DNA of 8,318 bases, from NCBI GenBank assembly GCA_011372335.1, contig DRSY01000058.1, positions 1 to 8,318 on the forward strand, given 5' to 3'. The translations under genes and the position numbers were made by a program. The notes beneath the pieces are model-generated. The model saw nothing but the letters and a program-made list of their open reading frames with translations, searched no databases and was not told the DNA's origin. This document shows, in pieces, positions 6,387 to 8,318 of this stretch. The DNA is from Candidatus Woesearchaeota archaeon. Its GTDB lineage: Archaea > Nanobdellota > Nanobdellia > Woesearchaeales > SM23-78. The first letter of the stretch is position 1. Each line of letters opens with the position of its first letter.

Positions 6387-7085
6387 TTATCCTCTTATAT
6401 TTTTATAAACCTCTTCTTCATTAACCCTGAGTCCTTGTTTCTGAAAATATTTCACAATGTTCTTTACATCCCTTCTGAGGAAGTCCTCTGAGTTGGGATG
6501 ATCAAGGGTGGTGGCTTGGCTAAAATCTATGAACACAGGGTCTTCTTCAAAATTAAGAATATTATATTCTGACAAGTCAGCATGAACAAGCCCTGCACGG
6601 TATAATTCCTTAATGTTCCTCCTTGTTTTTTCGAAGAATCTTTCTGGATTCTGAGGAGGCGCGTCTTTTAGTAACGGCGCAGGTTCTTTTCTGCCGATAA
6701 ACTCCATTAATAAGACGTTATCTTTAACCGCGATTGGGGTTGGCACTCTTATAACCTCTCTGGCTTTTAATAGGTTACGATACTCTCTTTGAACCCAGGA
6801 GAATATCACTAATCTTCTTCTTTTTTTTAATCCTGAGAACCTCGGATCAGGTGCGATGTACTCGTACATCTTATTAAAGTTACAGTTCTCCACACGGTAA
6901 ATTTTCACAATGATTCTTTGCTTACCTTTTAGTGCTGTGAATACATTCGCCTCCTTACCAAGAGCTACAGGGCTTTCTAATCCATCAAAGTATCCTTGGG
7001 AGTTAAGCTTAAGAAGGTTTAGAATAGTAGCGTTATCAAAGACGTTCTTATAAATCTTCCATTCCTCTTTGGTTTTTCTGGGCAT
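6387..7085 (-). CDS. rio1: RIO1-family atypical serine protein kinase/ATPase
   Basis: 232 residues, a compact RIO kinase domain of typical archaeal length. The ATP loop is ALGKEANVF (41-49), matching the RIO1 signature STGKEANVY. K61 in IVKIYR binds ATP, and E101 in the following helix (QREYRNL) is the likely salt-bridge partner. The catalytic loop is HADLSEYN (168-175) with D170 and N175, and the metal-binding IDFSQ has D187. SGLKKRRRLVIFSWVQREYRNL (about 84-105) is the flexible-loop and helix region typical of RIO1. In eukaryotes Rio1 acts as an ATPase late in 40S maturation; the archaeal protein is expected to act on 30S assembly. The KH gene directly downstream supports this. ATG 7085 is chosen for the family-like basic start. 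Two possible TATA boxes precede it, both after the stop of the upstream hypothetical gene. Confidence 0.95.
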   Translation of the reverse strand: MPRKTKEEWKIYKNVFDNATILNLLKLNSQGYFDGLESPVALGKEANVFTALKGKQRIIVKIYRVENCNFNKMYEYIAPDPRFSGLKKRRRLVIFSWVQREYRNLLKAREVIRVPTPIAVKDNVLLMEFIGRKEPAPLLKDAPPQNPERFFEKTRRNIKELYRAGLVHADLSEYNILNFEEDPVFIDFSQATTLDHPNSEDFLRRDVKNIVKYFQKQGLRVNEEEVYKNIRG

Positions 7086-7108
7086 AATAGGTATAGAAGA
7101 TTTTGGGA

Positions 7109-7134
7109 GTTTAAAAAATGTGTTGTTTATAAGG
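7109..7134 (-). promoter_or_regulatory. Promoter region of rio1, two candidate TATA boxes
   Basis: The reverse strand has CCTTATAAAC (7134-7125) and, nearer the gene, TTTTTTAAAC (7118-7109). The first better fits an archaeal TATA consensus and would give a leader of about 18 bases; the second would give a leaderless start at ATG 7085. There is no Shine-Dalgarno motif between, so the sequence does not decide which is used. Confidence 0.45.
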
Positions 7135-7140
7135 TGATTA

Positions 7141-7911
7141 TTAGAGGATTATATTATTGTATTCTTTAAGTTCATTTAAATCAATCTCTTTGTTAGAAAG
7201 GTTGTATGCTAATCCTTGTTGAACACAAGATTCTAATCCTAAACGCACATCCCATAATTTGGTAAAAACGTCCTGTAACTGATTTATACTAATCATATTA
7301 ATAACTTTGTGAGGTTTATCTCCTTTTCCTAAAACAGATAAATGCACTATAGGATGATAAAAAGCATCTTCTACATATCGGAACTCGGCCATACATCCTT
7401 CTATTTCAGCTTGACATATAGTGCCTCTCAAAGGATCCTTAAATACATTATGATGCGTGGAGAATTTTTCTAATTCTTCCAAGGATTTTTTTACGATGTC
7501 TTCTACTTTCTTCTCATTTATTTTGTTACGAAGCACATGATTAAAGTCCGGGCCAGACCTTAAACCATAATTTATTAACTTGATTTTTTCAAAAGAGGCG
7601 GGGAGTTCATTAGAAGGAAAAATCTTATAGACAAACTTTTTAGAATAACACTCCCCAACTTTCTCTTTAACTTTTAGAGGGAAAGTAAGAGGGCCTTCAA
7701 TAAAAGATTTTGTTAGTATAGTCTTACTTGCACCCAGTGCTGGAAAATCAGGAAATGTGATGTAATGACTTTCTTTTAGAAAAGTGAGTAAGGTATATTC
7801 TTCTGATGACTCAAGTAATTTTTCTAGGTCTTCTATTTTCAAAAAATAATTCCCTTCTTCATCTTCAATTAATTTTTCTTCATCAATAGGCAGAACAGTT
7901 TTAAAAGGCAT
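7141..7911 (-). CDS. Hypothetical protein, AT-rich gene of unknown function
   Basis: 256 residues; I do not recognise a family. It begins MPFKTVLPIDEEKLIEDEEG and ends in an Asn-, Leu- and Glu-rich tail (about 235-256). Helical stretches are likely at about 25-48 (KIEDLEKLLESSEEY), 125-153 (with KKVEDIVKKSLEELEKF) and 205-232 (INQLQDVFTKLWDVRLGLES). A middle region (about 155-195) has scattered His and Cys (STHHN, TICQAEIEGCMAEF, FYHPIVHL), but not in a zinc-finger or known catalytic spacing. No signal peptide or membrane segment is seen, so it is probably cytosolic. Base composition differs: hand counts of several 60-base lines give mostly about 22-38% GC, against about 37-48% in sampled lines of rio1, top6A and dnaG. 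It has a strong BRE/TATA promoter at leaderless distance. It lies where aIF1A might be expected upstream of rio1, but does not look like an S1-fold protein. Recent acquisition is possible. Confidence 0.8.
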   Translation of the reverse strand: MPFKTVLPIDEEKLIEDEEGNYFLKIEDLEKLLESSEEYTLLTFLKESHYITFPDFPALGASKTILTKSFIEGPLTFPLKVKEKVGECYSKKFVYKIFPSNELPASFEKIKLINYGLRSGPDFNHVLRNKINEKKVEDIVKKSLEELEKFSTHHNVFKDPLRGTICQAEIEGCMAEFRYVEDAFYHPIVHLSVLGKGDKPHKVINMISINQLQDVFTKLWDVRLGLESCVQQGLAYNLSNKEIDLNELKEYNNIIL

Positions 7912-7932
7912 AAGAAGTGTAACTACTAGAAA

Positions 7933-7949
7933 ATTTATATATTTTTCGG
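7933..7949 (-). promoter_or_regulatory. BRE plus TATA box of the AT-rich hypothetical gene
   Basis: The reverse strand reads CCGAAAAATATATAAAT. The purine-rich CGAAAAA part fits a TFB recognition element, and TATATAAA is a near-ideal TATA box centred near 7938, 27 bases from ATG 7911. It is the best-formed core promoter in the window and predicts a leaderless transcript. Confidence 0.65.
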
Positions 7950-7963
7950 TTTCTAATTAAAAT

Positions 7964-7990
7964 AAAAAGAAAGAACAAAAAAAACAAATA
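7964..7990 (-). terminator. T-rich transcription terminator after dnaG
   Basis: Just past the dnaG stop (7998-8000) the reverse strand has successive T runs, including eight T in a row (7984-7977) and further runs to about 7964. Archaeal RNA polymerase ends transcription at such U-rich tracts without needing a hairpin, and none is seen. It separates dnaG from the next gene, which has its own promoter at 7933-7949. Confidence 0.5.
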
Positions 7991-7997
7991 ATAAAAT

Positions 7998-8318
7998 TTA
8001 CAGATTATCACTTGTTAAGATTGCTAGTCTGCCGCTTGATTTCACTTTGGAATCCATAGCCACCAGGAAAGTCACATAAGCTCTTTCTGCGGTCATCAAG
8101 ATGTCTTTGTCTATTACTCCGTCAAACACAACAGCATATATGCCTGACTTCAGACTTTTTATTGTGCCTTGGAGTTCTGATAAAGGTACCTTGCCGAGAA
8201 TGTTTAGTTTATGGTCAAGGATGTATGCTCCTCTTGTTCCTATGAGGTCTTCTAGCATTGCTCCGAAGACTTCTTTTTCGCGAGTGGTTGGTTGCTTCGG
8301 CTTTCCTGTTGGTTGTGC
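7998..8318 (-). CDS. dnaG: Archaeal DnaG-type primase, C-terminal part (cut by right edge)
   Basis: The reading frame is open from the right edge (first visible residues AQPTGKPKQPTTREKEVFGA) to TAA at 7998, giving 106 residues. The fragment carries the archaeal DnaG C-terminal pattern: a helix and GTRGAYILDHKLNILGKVPLSEL, then GIYAVVFDGVIDKDIL, then a strand ending in FLVAMDSKV and LAILTSDNL. This matches the family consensus of ..VPV.EL.., ..HAVVFDGV.. and ..YLVG.., although the last motif diverges. The Toprim catalytic domain lies outside the window. In archaea DnaG is known both as a Toprim-type primase and as a component of the RNA exosome, and its C-terminal region is tied to exosome binding. 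The Met at 8258 is internal, not a start. A Pro/Lys/Thr-rich linker precedes the C-terminal domain. The assignment rests on pattern recall over a short fragment. Confidence 0.75.
   Translation of the reverse strand, partial: AQPTGKPKQPTTREKEVFGAMLEDLIGTRGAYILDHKLNILGKVPLSELQGTIKSLKSGIYAVVFDGVIDKDILMTAERAYVTFLVAMDSKVKSSGRLAILTSDNL

Noticed and set aside
1..8318. CRISPR array, insertion sequence, tRNA or defence island
   Set aside because: No spaced direct repeats, transposase motifs, tRNA-like cloverleaf or toxin, nuclease or helicase cluster was seen; the two PHP genes are not enough to call a defence system.

Overview
The window looks like chromosomal DNA of a small-genome archaeon, most likely of DPANN type (for example a Woesearchaeota- or Pacearchaeota-like lineage); that placement is inferred, not proven. 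Archaeal markers are clear: both subunits of type IIB DNA topoisomerase VI, a RIO1-family kinase, a Pno1/Dim2-like double-KH protein and the C-terminus of an archaeal DnaG. TATA boxes lie about 26-30 bases before most start codons, which is the layout of leaderless archaeal transcripts. All ten genes lie on the minus strand, so transcription runs from high to low coordinates. Genes are tightly packed and no gap exceeds about 105 bases. I see no tRNA, rRNA, CRISPR array, insertion sequence or prophage element.

In transcription order: (1) the C-terminal part of dnaG, cut by the right edge, followed by a T-rich terminator; (2) an AT-rich 256-residue protein I do not recognise, with a well-formed BRE/TATA promoter; (3) a RIO1-type kinase; (4) a two-KH-domain protein of the Pno1/Dim2 family; (5) a PHP-domain metallohydrolase starting two bases after the KH stop; (6) top6B; (7) top6A, which has a Shine-Dalgarno site and no convincing promoter; (8) a second PHP-domain protein; (9) a tryptophan-rich 203-residue protein of unknown function; (10) the N-terminal part of a PfkB-family sugar/nucleoside kinase, cut by the left edge.

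Functionally the core joins small-subunit ribosome maturation (RIO1 and the KH protein) to DNA topology control (Topo VI). From memory of archaeal gene neighbourhoods, aIF1A-RIO1-KH-top6B-top6A is a recurring cluster. Here aIF1A is absent from the expected place, which holds the unrecognised AT-rich gene, and a PHP protein is inserted between KH and top6B. A second PHP gene follows top6A, so Topo VI is bracketed by two putative phosphoesterases. Nothing here is a clear defence system or mobile element. The most open questions are the two unknown genes and the PHP-Topo VI association.
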